DNA of 64,000 nucleotides from Bacteroidota bacterium (lineage in GTDB: Bacteria; Bacteroidota; Ignavibacteria; Kryptoniales; JAKASW01): NCBI GenBank assembly GCA_021811615.1, contig JAJZNW010000046.1:1-64000 (forward strand). Direction: 5' to 3'. The position numbers and the translations under genes are program-made. Positions within the stretch are counted from its first letter, which is position 1. Every line of letters begins with the position of its first letter. Below are positions 16,719-26,059 of the stretch, one piece after another. Below the pieces are notes generated by a model. The model was not told the DNA's origin. It was given only the letters and a program-made list of their open reading frames with translations, and searched no databases.

Positions 16719-17435
16719 TCAGTAAATTTCCTGAACGCTTGAGAGCGCGACTTGTGCGCCGTCAACGAGGAGAGAAGCGCCGTTGGGGCCGAACTTAACT
16801 CCCTGAACTGTGCCCAGCACATAAAGCGAAGGCGTAATCTGATTCCCCTGCGAGTCGGCCGCGCTCACTGAGAAAGAATAGCTGCCTGAGGGAACCTGAT
16901 TTCCTGAACTGTCTTTGCCGTCCCAGGTCATCATCTGATCACCGCTCGCCATAGGCCCCTCATCTATCGTCCTGATTATTGTACCATTGGAGTTTAGAAT
17001 GTTAACCTTGACGTCGGCCGCGCTGCTCGGAAGTGTAAATCCAAGTGTCGGGTTGGTAGTGCCGTCGTAGTTGATCTGCGATGAGTTTACCTGAACCTCT
17101 TTCCCAATCAATGTTGCAGCCATCGTGTTGCTGATCGACTGTGTCATGACGAGATTTGCGTTCGTCGAATTCTGGACGTTCGTGTTCAGCGTCTGGAGCT
17201 CACTCACTGAACTGAACTGGGCCAGCTGTGCTGCCAGGTCTGTGCTCTGGAGCGGATTTGTCGGATCCTGGTTCTGAAGCTCAGTCACCAACATCTGGAG
17301 AAAATCCTGCTCGTTAAGCGTCTGAGAAGTGCCCGTGCCTGAAGACGACTGGCTGGAAGACGACGAAGAAGTGGATGACGTCGCTGTTGTCGGGGTCGAG
17401 GTGGGCAATGCGGAAGTTATGTCATTTAGTTGCAT
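16719..17435 (-). CDS. flgD: Flagellar hook capping/scaffold protein FlgD
   Basis: This 238-residue protein has a Ser/Thr-rich start (about 10-40), the conserved FlgD N-terminal region with DFLQMLVTELQNQDPTNPL and STDLAAQLAQFSSVSEL (about 44-80), and a C-terminal beta-domain with WDGKDSSGNQVPSGSYSFSV, the FlgD Ig-like fold. FlgD caps the growing hook and lets FlgE subunits add. It sits between fliK and the TIGR02530 gene. Confidence 0.95.
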   Translation of the reverse strand: MQLNDITSALPTSTPTTATSSTSSSSSSQSSSGTGTSQTLNEQDFLQMLVTELQNQDPTNPLQSTDLAAQLAQFSSVSELQTLNTNVQNSTNANLVMTQSISNTMAATLIGKEVQVNSSQINYDGTTNPTLGFTLPSSAADVKVNILNSNGTIIRTIDEGPMASGDQMMTWDGKDSSGNQVPSGSYSFSVSAADSQGNQITPSLYVLGTVQGVKFGPNGASLLVDGAQVALSSVQEIY

Positions 17436-17442
17436 AATTCAC

Positions 17443-19263
17443 CTATAGTTGCATTTCCATTGTATTGTAGCCGAAGCTCCGCGAAGTCTCCGGCCCGGCT
17501 ACCGGCGTGGAGACGGCCTGCTGGCCGCTGAAGTACCTGGCCTGCTGCCTCTTCGGTTGATACCCGAACTTCTGCTTTCCCGCAGGCAGTTCACCCCCGG
17601 ACAGACTCACTCCCAAATGCGACACGGAAACTCCATTGGTTTCGAGAGCCTGCCTTATCTCAGGAACGGAAGACTCGAGGTAAGCCCTCGCATCCGTCGA
17701 CTTCACATCGAACTGCGCGCTGATCTTTCCGCCTTCGCTAGACACCTGCAAAGTAACCGATCCTAACGATTCCGGTTCGAGCTTCATATTGACGATCGTC
17801 TTCCCCTGCTGCGACATCATGTTGACTTCCTTCACAATGCTTTGCGCAAGCTGAAGCGCATCGGGCCTGGCAAACGTGGACGGCTGATTTTCAGAAACCG
17901 CCGACAGCGTTTGCTGGAAAGTCGTACTTGCTTTCTGCTGACCTGCAACCGCTAAGTATGCCTGGGACGCATCCGCCTTCATAAGATCTGCAGATCCTTT
18001 GTCAGAGGCTGCGGAGTTCTGATTCCCCTGACCCGTAGCAGCTGCCTGTATTTGCCCTGGCTGAGCCGACGCTGGAGGAGCGGGCCGATTCGTTGCCTGA
18101 CTGGCACTGCCGGATTGGACGGCTGTTGAACCAGCTCCGGAAGTCGCCGTTGTGACCGGATTGGACTGAGATGCCGCATACTCAACCGTACCCGAAGTTG
18201 TGAGGGATAGGGAATGAGCAGGCGAGGCCGTTGTGCCATTACCTTGCGGACCCGAGGGCGTCGTCGAATTGCTTTGTGGAGTCAGGATTGTTGTGCTGTC
18301 GCCCTGGGAAACGGATACCGTGGTTCCAGTGCCTTGCGGGATTATCTTCCCCGCAGCAAGGGACGTCTGCTGTGAAAGAGTCCGCCCCTGTAAGGATGAA
18401 AGACCGGCCGATGAATTCGCGGGATTCACCTGCGAACCCTGCTGTGAAAGTTGTGCCGGCGCCGCTGCCGGGTCCAAAGCTTCCAATCGCGCGAGAATAT
18501 TCTGCTGAGAAACGGAGCCATCGCCGATCATGCCGGCCAATATGGTACTCAGTTCTTTGACAGCCTTAGGATCAGGAGCACTTCCGGAAGCTATCGACAA
18601 TAGGTTCGTTAATTCTTCTATGACCGGGGGTGAAATTGCCGCCTGCTGAGCCGCGCCGGTAGGATCAGCTATGGTCTTTCCGGAGGGCGAACTCGGTTGC
18701 GGTGTATTGGCAACACTCGCCGACGGCTCCCCCTGGGTCGAGGAAAGTTGATATTGCTCAGCGAGTGAGGCGAGTTCGTTCTCGGCCTGCGACAAAACTG
18801 CAGGCGTAAGGCCGGGGAGTGAAGGGAGTGCACTACTCGTAGGTTCCGATTGAGTGTGATTGTCCGGGGTACCCAGATACGGCAGAGTCACCGGCAAACC
18901 CGCCGGCGAATACTCGGTTGCAGTCTGTAAGTCGGTCGCAGAGCCTTTCGACCCTCTCGAAGGAAGACTTCCGGACAACATCGCCGCCAATTGCTGATAT
19001 AGGGCTGTCATGGCCGGATCCGGAGGGGTCCCCGAAGATGCCGGTTCTTTAGAAGGCTGGCACGAGGACTGAGCGGTGACGCTACTGTTTTGTGCAGCGG
19101 TCGGTTGAACGACACCGTTGCCCGTCATCAGCGATGCTAAGACCTCAAGCAACGCATTGAATCCCTGCGTGTTTGCAGTAGAATCCGAAGTCACCGGTTG
19201 GCTCCCGGCTGTCGGCGGTGTACCGGCGGCGTTGATACCCAATATTTGAGTTGTCGGCGTCAT
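17443..19263 (-). CDS. fliK: Flagellar hook-length control protein FliK
   Basis: This 606-residue protein is long and rich in Ser, Gln, Thr, Pro and Ala through most of its length, as expected for the FliK molecular ruler. The C-terminal Flg_hook domain (about 480-570) contains MKLEPESLGSVTLQVSSEGG and the following DARAYLESSVPEIRQAL. FliK measures the hook and triggers the FlhB switch. Its ATG overlaps the stop of the preceding motE-like gene by 4 bases. Confidence 0.93.
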   Translation of the reverse strand: MTPTTQILGINAAGTPPTAGSQPVTSDSTANTQGFNALLEVLASLMTGNGVVQPTAAQNSSVTAQSSCQPSKEPASSGTPPDPAMTALYQQLAAMLSGSLPSRGSKGSATDLQTATEYSPAGLPVTLPYLGTPDNHTQSEPTSSALPSLPGLTPAVLSQAENELASLAEQYQLSSTQGEPSASVANTPQPSSPSGKTIADPTGAAQQAAISPPVIEELTNLLSIASGSAPDPKAVKELSTILAGMIGDGSVSQQNILARLEALDPAAAPAQLSQQGSQVNPANSSAGLSSLQGRTLSQQTSLAAGKIIPQGTGTTVSVSQGDSTTILTPQSNSTTPSGPQGNGTTASPAHSLSLTTSGTVEYAASQSNPVTTATSGAGSTAVQSGSASQATNRPAPPASAQPGQIQAAATGQGNQNSAASDKGSADLMKADASQAYLAVAGQQKASTTFQQTLSAVSENQPSTFARPDALQLAQSIVKEVNMMSQQGKTIVNMKLEPESLGSVTLQVSSEGGKISAQFDVKSTDARAYLESSVPEIRQALETNGVSVSHLGVSLSGGELPAGKQKFGYQPKRQQARYFSGQQAVSTPVAGPETSRSFGYNTMEMQL

Positions 19264-19847
19264 TTAGTAGAATTTAGACTCATCATGAGTTTAGCGGCCC
19301 GCGTAGGGTCGAGATCTCCGAGAATTTTTCCAGCCTGCTTCTTTTGTATTGTCGATAGGATGAAGATGATATCGCTGTCGTCAAGATTCGCCATAATTTT
19401 CGCGGCAGCCGCAGGGTCCATATCGTTGTAGGCCGATGCAAGGTCTGCCTTCTTCTTGCTTTTCCAGGAATTGACTTCACTTTGAAGCTGAGCGATCATA
19501 CCAGTAGCATCGGAAGTTTTCATCTGAAGTTGAGAGAGAGACTGGTTCAATGCCCTGATAGAATCGTCCCTGACCGCAATCGTATCGTTTTTTGCGGCAA
19601 GGATTTTTCTGAGCGTGATCACCGTCTCGTTTACACTTCCGGAAGAATCGGTTCCCGCTCCCCCTCCGCTAAGCCCCGTAAGTCCGCCAGAACCTGCGAC
19701 CGCCAGCGAATCCGCGGGACTCTTGACTGTCTGCGCAACCGATTGCCCGAACATCCACGGATATTTCTCGGACAGGAAGTACATTCCTCCGGCGATGACG
19801 GTGAAAGTAATCGAAAATCCAAGGACATATGCAACTATGGTCTTCAT
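19260..19847 (-). CDS. MotE/YlxF-like membrane protein with MgtE N-terminal-type domain
   Basis: This 195-residue protein has one N-terminal membrane helix (about 5-26), a coiled-coil region (about 75-140) and a C-terminal MgtE_N-like segment with YNDMDPAAAAKIMANLDD and LGDLDPTRAAKLMMSL. The same layout and the place between fliJ and fliK match YlxF of Bacillus and MotE of other bacteria, a motor-associated periplasmic chaperone. The assignment is by architecture and context. Confidence 0.82.
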   Translation of the reverse strand: MKTIVAYVLGFSITFTVIAGGMYFLSEKYPWMFGQSVAQTVKSPADSLAVAGSGGLTGLSGGGAGTDSSGSVNETVITLRKILAAKNDTIAVRDDSIRALNQSLSQLQMKTSDATGMIAQLQSEVNSWKSKKKADLASAYNDMDPAAAAKIMANLDDSDIIFILSTIQKKQAGKILGDLDPTRAAKLMMSLNSTK

Positions 19848-19849
19848 CG

Positions 19850-20278
19850 TCAGCCGCTAATCCTCTGAGCAATCGCATCGATCAAAACCTGCTCCTTTTT
19901 TTCGATGTCCTTTTTGTATTCTTCAAACTGTTTTTCTTTCAGATGCTCGATGGCTTCTTTATCCTTTTTGACTCCCATCACTTCGTCTATCTTTTTGTTC
20001 TCCGACTGGGTCAAGAGAACGATTCTCGCGTTCTCAAAATGAATCTGGCTGGAAATCTTCTGGATATAGTCCTGGTGAAGGGCCATATCCGCAACCCTCA
20101 CCTTTCCCTCAGAAGGGGACGTGGTGATGAGTTTTTCGTGCTCATGCTTCAGATCCTCAAGCCGGGCCTGCTCCTGCAATATTTTGTTCTTTATTGTCGC
20201 AAGCTCCCGCTCCACCTTCTTTTCCTGTATTTCCTTCACTTTTATTAATGACTGCAGCCTGAATTTGAATTTCGCCAT
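19850..20278 (-). CDS. fliJ: Flagellar export chaperone FliJ
   Basis: I take the ATG at 20278 (142 residues, MAKFKFRLQSL), because AGGA lies 9 bases before it; a GTG at 20284 is too close to that site. The protein is almost wholly charged and helical, an antiparallel coiled coil as in FliJ. FliJ works with the FliI ATPase and FlhA to energise export. It begins right after fliI and precedes the motE-like gene by 2 bases. Confidence 0.9.
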   Translation of the reverse strand: MAKFKFRLQSLIKVKEIQEKKVERELATIKNKILQEQARLEDLKHEHEKLITTSPSEGKVRVADMALHQDYIQKISSQIHFENARIVLLTQSENKKIDEVMGVKKDKEAIEHLKEKQFEEYKKDIEKKEQVLIDAIAQRISG

Positions 20279-20289
20279 CTTCACATTTC

Positions 20290-21633
20290 CTAGTCTTTAG
20301 TCAACTCCATTAACCGGCTCACGGCATCATCGAGAGTCGATACTTCATCCATTCCCTGCCTCAGGAATTTCCTTATGAGTTCGATCATCGAGACTGCTTT
20401 GTCTATCTTCTGACTGCTTCCCTTCACATACGCGCCTATGTTGATAAGGTCCTCGGCTTCGCGGTATGTTGCGAGTAAATCGAGAAGAAAACCCGAGGCT
20501 TTCCTGTGCTCGGCGGTAGTCACGTCAGGCATCACGCGGGAGACACTCTCCAGGACATCGACTGCCGGATAATGGCCGGAAGAAGCGAGTTTTCTCGATA
20601 ACACAACGTGTCCGTCAAGTATCGACCTCGCGGCATCGGCAATCGGCTCGTTCATGTCGTCCCCTTCGACGAGGACCGTGTATAAGCCTGTGATACTCCC
20701 CTTTCGCGCATTCCCGGCACGTTCAAGAAGCCTCGGCAGAAGCGCAAACACACTGGGGGTGTATCCCTTCGTGGTCGGAGGTTCACCGATTGTCAGCCCG
20801 ACTTCTCTCTGTGCCATCGCGACACGAGTGACCGAGTCCATCATGAGAAGAACGTCGAGGCCCTTGTCTCTGAAGTACTCGGCGATCGTTGTGGCTATCA
20901 ATGAAGATTTGACTCGAATAAGAGAGGCCTGGTCGCTCGTTGCCACCACGAGAACGCTTTTCTTCAATCCTTCTTCGCCAAGTTCTTTTTCTATGAAGTC
21001 TCTGACTTCCCTGCCTCGTTCGCCGACAAGAGCGATCACATTGACATCGGCACTGGAGTTTCTGGCGATCATTCCCAGGGTAACGCTTTTGCCCACGCCG
21101 CTCCCCGCGAAGATTCCCATTCTCTGACCTTTTCCCATCGTTAAGAGTGAATCGATGGATCTAATTCCACTGGAGATAGGCGTCGTGATTCTTTTTCTTT
21201 CGAGCGGGTTCGGAGGTGCCGCATAGATAGAGCGCATCTCCTCGAAATCGACCGGCCCGCGCCCGTCCATCGGCCTGCCGAGACCGTCCAGGACTCTCCC
21301 GAGCAAATCCATGCCGACACCGACTGAAAAGGTCTTACCGCTCGCGACTATCTCACTTCCCGGGCTGATGCTCGACGCGCTCCCCAGAACCATCGACAAG
21401 ACCCTGTTGCTCCTGAACCCGACGACTTCAGATAGGCAGAGCTCTTCACCGTCGCGTGATTTTATGCTGCACACATCGCCGAGCGAGCTTGTGGGTCCGA
21501 CAGACTCTATCACGAGACCGATCACTTCCGAAACCCGGCCGTTTACTTTTATGAGATCGAGTCTCTCCAACTGGTCAATATATTTGTCGATGTGTTCCAC
21601 GTAAGTGTCCATTTTGGACAAGGCTGCGTTCAT
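20290..21633 (-). CDS. fliI: Flagellum-specific export ATPase FliI
   Basis: This 447-residue protein belongs to the F1-like rotary ATPase family. Walker A is AGSGVGKS (176-183). The stretches VNVIALVGERGREVRDF and LLMMDSVTRVAMAQREVGL are typical of FliI, as is the ending GSQKIDKAVSMIELIRKFL with DEVSTLDDAVSRLM. It hydrolyses ATP at the cytoplasmic base of the export gate, regulated by FliH. Its start overlaps the fliH stop by one base. Confidence 0.97.
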   Translation of the reverse strand: MNAALSKMDTYVEHIDKYIDQLERLDLIKVNGRVSEVIGLVIESVGPTSSLGDVCSIKSRDGEELCLSEVVGFRSNRVLSMVLGSASSISPGSEIVASGKTFSVGVGMDLLGRVLDGLGRPMDGRGPVDFEEMRSIYAAPPNPLERKRITTPISSGIRSIDSLLTMGKGQRMGIFAGSGVGKSVTLGMIARNSSADVNVIALVGERGREVRDFIEKELGEEGLKKSVLVVATSDQASLIRVKSSLIATTIAEYFRDKGLDVLLMMDSVTRVAMAQREVGLTIGEPPTTKGYTPSVFALLPRLLERAGNARKGSITGLYTVLVEGDDMNEPIADAARSILDGHVVLSRKLASSGHYPAVDVLESVSRVMPDVTTAEHRKASGFLLDLLATYREAEDLINIGAYVKGSSQKIDKAVSMIELIRKFLRQGMDEVSTLDDAVSRLMELTKD

Positions 21634-22376
21634 TATTCGGCTAGACCCAACAGGGCTTCTTCTATTAACTCAAATTGGGTGGAGACCCGTGCGTCTATGT
21701 TGCCGAGTTCACTTTCGATGATACATCCTCCACGCTCGACTTTACCGTCGGCTTCTATCACAATTTCCTTCACCGAGTCGGCATAGGCGCTCAACTCGTT
21801 CCTATGCTCCCTCATATATTCTTCATCGGAAGGATTGATATGGATCTTTATCCTCTCGACGCCGATTATCTTCCTTATAGCTTCGCGAGATCTTGCAAGG
21901 ACCGCGCTTTCGTCTTCCGCAATTTCCCTTGCAACTATTCTTCTGGCAATTGCCAGGGCCAGAGTTACTACGGCCTTGTCGAAATCCTGATTGAATCTTG
22001 CCACTTCGGCAGCAAACTCTCTGAGCACGGAAGGAAAATTCACGGTCACTTCCTCCACTTTCCGGTCGTATTCCGACTGCAGCGCCCTGGAAGCATCGAG
22101 CTTTCCCGCTTCAAACCCCTTCTCGTACGCCTCGGAGATCGCTTTCTTCGCCGCCTCCTGTAGGTCTGCGTTCGCACCTGTCGTCACAATCTCACCCGCC
22201 AACGGCTGGGTACCGCCGACGATATCGTCCACATCCACTTTCACGACGTTCTTCTTGTCGGCAACTATTTCCTCTATCACGCTTCTGTAATCCACGATGT
22301 CCAAGTTGTGCGATCGTGAATGAAGCTTGATAACTTTCGGCCTGCCGTCCCGAACCGACTCTCTAGACAAAGACAT
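21633..22376 (-). CDS. fliH: Flagellar assembly protein FliH
   Basis: This 247-residue protein shows the FliH pattern: a variable N-terminus, a helical stretch with AYEKGFEAG (about 90-98) and the C-terminal E-type domain with LALAIARRIVAREIAEDE and VERGGCIIESELGNIDARV. FliH binds FliI and links it to FliN. It overlaps the fliG stop by 14 bases and the fliI start by one base. Confidence 0.94.
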   Translation of the reverse strand: MSLSRESVRDGRPKVIKLHSRSHNLDIVDYRSVIEEIVADKKNVVKVDVDDIVGGTQPLAGEIVTTGANADLQEAAKKAISEAYEKGFEAGKLDASRALQSEYDRKVEEVTVNFPSVLREFAAEVARFNQDFDKAVVTLALAIARRIVAREIAEDESAVLARSREAIRKIIGVERIKIHINPSDEEYMREHRNELSAYADSVKEIVIEADGKVERGGCIIESELGNIDARVSTQFELIEEALLGLAE

Positions 22377-23397
22377 CTTCCGGACTTCCCCTTCCTCCTA
22401 TTACAATCTCTTCGTTTTCTTCCAGCTGACGGATAACATCGACTATCCTTGTCTGAGCAGCCTCCACGTCCCGAAGTCTCACGGGACCCATGAACTGGAG
22501 CTCTTCCTTGATCATCTCCGTCGCACGTTCGGACATATTCGAGTAAATCTTCTGTTTCAGTTTGTCGTCCGCTATCTTCAGTGCGAGCGTAAGATCTTTC
22601 TTGTCGACCTCGCGCAGTATTCGCTGTACGCTGCGGTCGTCGATGTAAAGAATGTCTTCAAACATGAACATGAGGCGCTTTACTTCCGCCGCAACCTGCG
22701 GATCCCGCTGCTCGATGGATGTCATTAAAAACTTAGCCTGGACGACGCCGACCTTATTCAGTATCGCTGCCATCGCCTTTGCGCCGCCTGTCAAGGTACT
22801 GTTCTCGTTTATCACTTCATCCGCCACTTCATCGACGACGCTCTCGATTTCTCCCACAAGCGTCGGCGCAACCCTCCCGAGCGTGGTGACCCTGAAAGCG
22901 ACATCCGCCCGCAGTTCCTCGGGGAAAGCTTCAAGCACATCGGCTGCCAGATCGGAAGCCAGGTGGCTGAGAATAAGAGCGATGGTCTGTGGATGTTCCT
23001 TCTGAAGGAAATTCGCCAACTGCCTCGGCTCTGCCTTCTTCAGGACGGAAAATCCTTTTACTGTCGTAAGCTCTTTGACTTTTTCTATGATCTCGCCCGC
23101 CCTCATCGAGCCGAGAGCCTTCTCGAGGACCGACTGGGCATAATCGAGTCCGCCTTTCACTATATACTCCTGGGCCAGACTGAGTTGCTGGAATTCCTCC
23201 ATCACTTTGTTTATTACGTTGGAATGGACTCCCTGCATATTCGTTATCTCAACCGTAAGTCTCTCGATCTCTCCCTGGTCCAGGTGTTTAAAAATATGGG
23301 CGGCGCTTTCCACATCCAGAGCTATCATGAGAACGGCAGCCTTCTGCCTTCCGGTCAGCTGTTCAAATGTAATCTGACGAGCAATCTCTTTAGCCAT
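22363..23397 (-). CDS. fliG: Flagellar motor switch protein FliG
   Basis: This 344-residue protein has the three FliG domains. The N-terminal domain (about 15-110) starts LTGRQKAAVLMIALD; the middle domain contains the EHPQTIALILSHL hydrophobic/EHPQR-type patch near 134-146; the C-terminal domain has the charged torque helix KKDLTLALKIADDKLKQKIY. It couples the stator to the rotor and sits on the MS ring. It overlaps fliF by one base and fliH by 14. Confidence 0.97.
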   Translation of the reverse strand: MAKEIARQITFEQLTGRQKAAVLMIALDVESAAHIFKHLDQGEIERLTVEITNMQGVHSNVINKVMEEFQQLSLAQEYIVKGGLDYAQSVLEKALGSMRAGEIIEKVKELTTVKGFSVLKKAEPRQLANFLQKEHPQTIALILSHLASDLAADVLEAFPEELRADVAFRVTTLGRVAPTLVGEIESVVDEVADEVINENSTLTGGAKAMAAILNKVGVVQAKFLMTSIEQRDPQVAAEVKRLMFMFEDILYIDDRSVQRILREVDKKDLTLALKIADDKLKQKIYSNMSERATEMIKEELQFMGPVRLRDVEAAQTRIVDVIRQLEENEEIVIGGRGSPEDVFV

Positions 23398-24968
23398 TAT
23401 TCAGTGTCTTCCGTTAGCCAGACCTTCAAAAGTTTTGCCGCGTCGACCGGCTTTGTCTGAATATATTCGCCGACGGTCTCCCTGATCTTCTGAGCCCTCA
23501 GAATTTCTTCCGAGTATTCGGCCGCCTGCAGGTTTTCGAGCAAATCGGCTTCCTCATGCTGGGTAATGGAGCCCTTCGCGCCCTCCGAAATGGCCTGCCT
23601 CTGCTGAGTGGATACGGTGACCGGTCTGGTGAGCTCTCCTTCCCCCTTTCGCATTCTCCGGAATATCGAAAGGAACACGATTATAGCACCGATCATGGCG
23701 GCGAGTATCACCAGCTTGTCTGCATAATCCTGAACTCGGAATCCCGGCTTCGGCTTCATCATGTACTGCCTGTTGCCGTTTTCAAAGGGAATATTTACAA
23801 GAGATACCTGGTCCCCCCGGCTCGCGTCATACCCCACCGCAGACTCAACTATGCTCGTAAGCTGTGCCAACTCCTGCTGACTGCGGGGTTTGTATTCGAC
23901 CGTCTGTACTCCGCCTTTGTCGATGGCGGTATATTTTCCGTTGACCATTACCGCCACTGAAAGTTTCTTTATGCTTCCCACACTGCCAACAATTTTTTCG
24001 ATCGTCTTACCGACATCGTAGTTTGTTACCTTGTTGGTTTGTCCCGAACTGTTCGACAACGAGTCGCCGGGTACCATCGATTGCTGCTGCATCGTTTGCT
24101 CGCTCGAGACGACACTGTTCGGGTCGTACTGCTCAGTCGTCTTTTCAACTTGATTGAAGTCCAGATCGGCGCTGACGCGGACTATAGCGTTGCCTGGACC
24201 GAGGACGGCGTCGAGCATCGACTGCGCTTTGTTGGACAGGTAGTTCTCGACTTTTGTCTGCAGATCATATTCCGACGACGTCAGGGCATCGATGCCGGAC
24301 GTCTTTCTGGAAATCATATCTCCTTTTGAATCTACTATAGTCACATTGTCCGGGCTGAGCCCCTCGATGCTCGCCGCGACGAGATTCTGTATTCCGTTTA
24401 TCTCTTCCGGGTTCAGGTGTGCCCCGTCCTTCAATTTAAGGAAGACGGAGGCGGTGGTTTTCTGTTGTTGGCTTCGGAAAAGAGTTTTCTCGGGAATGAC
24501 TATATGCACGCTCGCCCCCTGTACTTCGTCGAGCTGGAGAATGGTTTTCTCCAATTCTCCTTCGAGGGCTCTTTTATAGTCCACGCGTTCCGTGAAATCT
24601 GTCATACCGAATGTTGGCTTGTCGAATATTCCATAGCCGACGATGCTCGATTTCGGCAGACCTTCTCCGGCCAACTGAAGCCTGAGCTCGTACACTTTGT
24701 TCTTTGGAACCAGGATCGACTTACCCTGATCTCCCAACTCGTAAGGCACAGCGGCTGATTTCAGTTTGTTGACAATCTGCGATGCGTCCTGAGGCTCCAG
24801 ATTGGAAAAAAGCACGCCGTACGTCGGCTTGTTAGCCCAGTTCATAAGCATGACCACGGCAACGATCGATACAATAGCCGCCACGCCTATACCGATCTTC
24901 TGCTGAAAATTCAGCTTCTTGAAGACCGAAGTAAACTGATCCGAAAAAGACGAGGGTGAATTTGCCAT
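23397..24968 (-). CDS. fliF: Flagellar MS-ring protein FliF
   Basis: This 523-residue membrane protein has an N-terminal helix (about 24-44), periplasmic ring-building domains with LEPQDASQIVNKLKSAAVPY and VQGASVHIVIPEKTLF, a second helix near 428-448, and a cytoplasmic C-terminus that binds FliG. FliF polymerises into the MS ring, the platform for flagellar assembly. It follows fliE by 11 bases and overlaps fliG by one base. Confidence 0.97.
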   Translation of the reverse strand: MANSPSSFSDQFTSVFKKLNFQQKIGIGVAAIVSIVAVVMLMNWANKPTYGVLFSNLEPQDASQIVNKLKSAAVPYELGDQGKSILVPKNKVYELRLQLAGEGLPKSSIVGYGIFDKPTFGMTDFTERVDYKRALEGELEKTILQLDEVQGASVHIVIPEKTLFRSQQQKTTASVFLKLKDGAHLNPEEINGIQNLVAASIEGLSPDNVTIVDSKGDMISRKTSGIDALTSSEYDLQTKVENYLSNKAQSMLDAVLGPGNAIVRVSADLDFNQVEKTTEQYDPNSVVSSEQTMQQQSMVPGDSLSNSSGQTNKVTNYDVGKTIEKIVGSVGSIKKLSVAVMVNGKYTAIDKGGVQTVEYKPRSQQELAQLTSIVESAVGYDASRGDQVSLVNIPFENGNRQYMMKPKPGFRVQDYADKLVILAAMIGAIIVFLSIFRRMRKGEGELTRPVTVSTQQRQAISEGAKGSITQHEEADLLENLQAAEYSEEILRAQKIRETVGEYIQTKPVDAAKLLKVWLTEDTE

Positions 24969-24979
24969 TTTTCAGCGGT

Positions 24980-25279
24980 TCACATCTGCATCTGCATTAT
25001 TTGCTTGTATGCATCCAGCATCTTGTTCCTGATCTGCAGAAGCATATCGAAGCTGATCTTCGCCTTTTCCATCGCGACCATGACCTCATTGACATTCGCC
25101 GGCTGACCAGAGGCCATATCATCTATGGCAGTGTTGGCTTTATTCTGAAGCTCGTTGACATGACTGACGAATCCGTCGAGCAAGTCGGAAAAATTTGACG
25201 TGGCATCTTCAGCGCTTTTGTTGGCGGAAATATCCGGCGTCAACCTCCCTAGCGCTGCTTGTAGTTCACTTACCTGCAT
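24980..25279 (-). CDS. fliE: Flagellar hook-basal body protein FliE
   Basis: This 99-residue protein matches FliE in length and C-terminal signature: VNEVMVAMEKAKISFDMLLQ followed by RNKMLDAYKQIMQMQM. FliE joins the MS ring to the rod. It lies between the 89-residue unknown gene and fliF. Confidence 0.96.
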   Translation of the reverse strand: MQVSELQAALGRLTPDISANKSAEDATSNFSDLLDGFVSHVNELQNKANTAIDDMASGQPANVNEVMVAMEKAKISFDMLLQIRNKMLDAYKQIMQMQM

Positions 25280-25280
25280 C

Positions 25281-25550
25281 TTAAACCTTCCTATTTATGA
25301 TTTGTCCCGGCTCCACGGAAGCATGAATGCCGGTGGGCGAATAAGTTGAATGAGCATGTATTTGCGAAGACGATTCCGGAAAGAGCTTCGCAAAGAAGGC
25401 GCGCTCGGCGTTAGTCAAGCCGCCATGACTGACAGAGGTTCCTGCCGTTGCCTGAGATTTCGGTTCCGGAGCCGCCAGCTTGGGACTTTTTGCCGGCTCT
25501 TTCTGTGATACCGGCGAATAACCCATACTTGAGATTGAACCAACTTTCAT
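25281..25550 (-). CDS. Small unknown protein between flgC and fliE
   Basis: This 89-residue protein is not recognised. It has a Lys/Pro/Ser-rich N-terminal half, then a compact stretch LTNAERAFFAKLFPES (about 45-60) that looks like a short helix-forming motif, and a His/Ser-rich tail. There is no signal peptide or membrane helix. It begins 8 bases after the flgC stop and ends one base before fliE, so it is co-transcribed with the rod genes. GGAG lies at the expected distance from its ATG. A rod-assembly or export-linked role is only inference. Confidence 0.7.
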   Translation of the reverse strand: MKVGSISSMGYSPVSQKEPAKSPKLAAPEPKSQATAGTSVSHGGLTNAERAFFAKLFPESSSQIHAHSTYSPTGIHASVEPGQIINRKV

Positions 25551-25558
25551 AAGTCTCC

Positions 25559-26059
25559 TCAGATATCGATTGAGTCTTTTATGATACTCTTTGAAGCCTG
25601 TATGGCCGTAACGTTTGCCTGATATTCCCGGGTCGTCGTGATCATATCCACCATCTCCGTAACCACGTTAATCTTTGGTTCCGTCACATATCCCTGGGAA
25701 TTGGCATTCGGGTTGGTCGGATCGTAAACCGTCTTGACCGCGGTCGGGACCTGGACCTCTTTGCTTGCGACCTCCCTCACGGTGAAATCCGGCGTTGTGG
25801 CACCAAAAGTAGGCATCTGCATTTGTTCCGGCCCTGGAATCTCCATCGCGGGAAGCTGGCTCGATAGCGCCTGGCTGAACGTGATAGGCTGGCCGGGTGT
25901 CGACAGGACTTCTTCCATCTTGTACGGCTGTCCGTTTGGCCCGATGGAGTCGGCATTTGCCAGGTTGCTCGCTATCGCGTTCATCTTCTTGCGCTGCAAC
26001 GCGAGACCCGAAGCACTTATGTCTATCGCAGAAAACATGTCTCCTATCTTCACATTCAC
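25559..26059 (-). CDS. flgC: Flagellar basal-body rod protein FlgC
   Basis: This protein of about 166 residues carries the rod signature ALQRKKMNAIASNLANADS near its start and the C-terminal MVDMITTTREYQANVTAIQA. FlgC is a proximal rod subunit. The annotated GTG (26059) overlaps the flgB stop as GTGA. A second GTG at 26053, 7 bases after GGAG, gives a protein two residues shorter and is an equally good start. Confidence 0.95.
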   Translation of the reverse strand: MNVKIGDMFSAIDISASGLALQRKKMNAIASNLANADSIGPNGQPYKMEEVLSTPGQPITFSQALSSQLPAMEIPGPEQMQMPTFGATTPDFTVREVASKEVQVPTAVKTVYDPTNPNANSQGYVTEPKINVVTEMVDMITTTREYQANVTAIQASKSIIKDSIDI

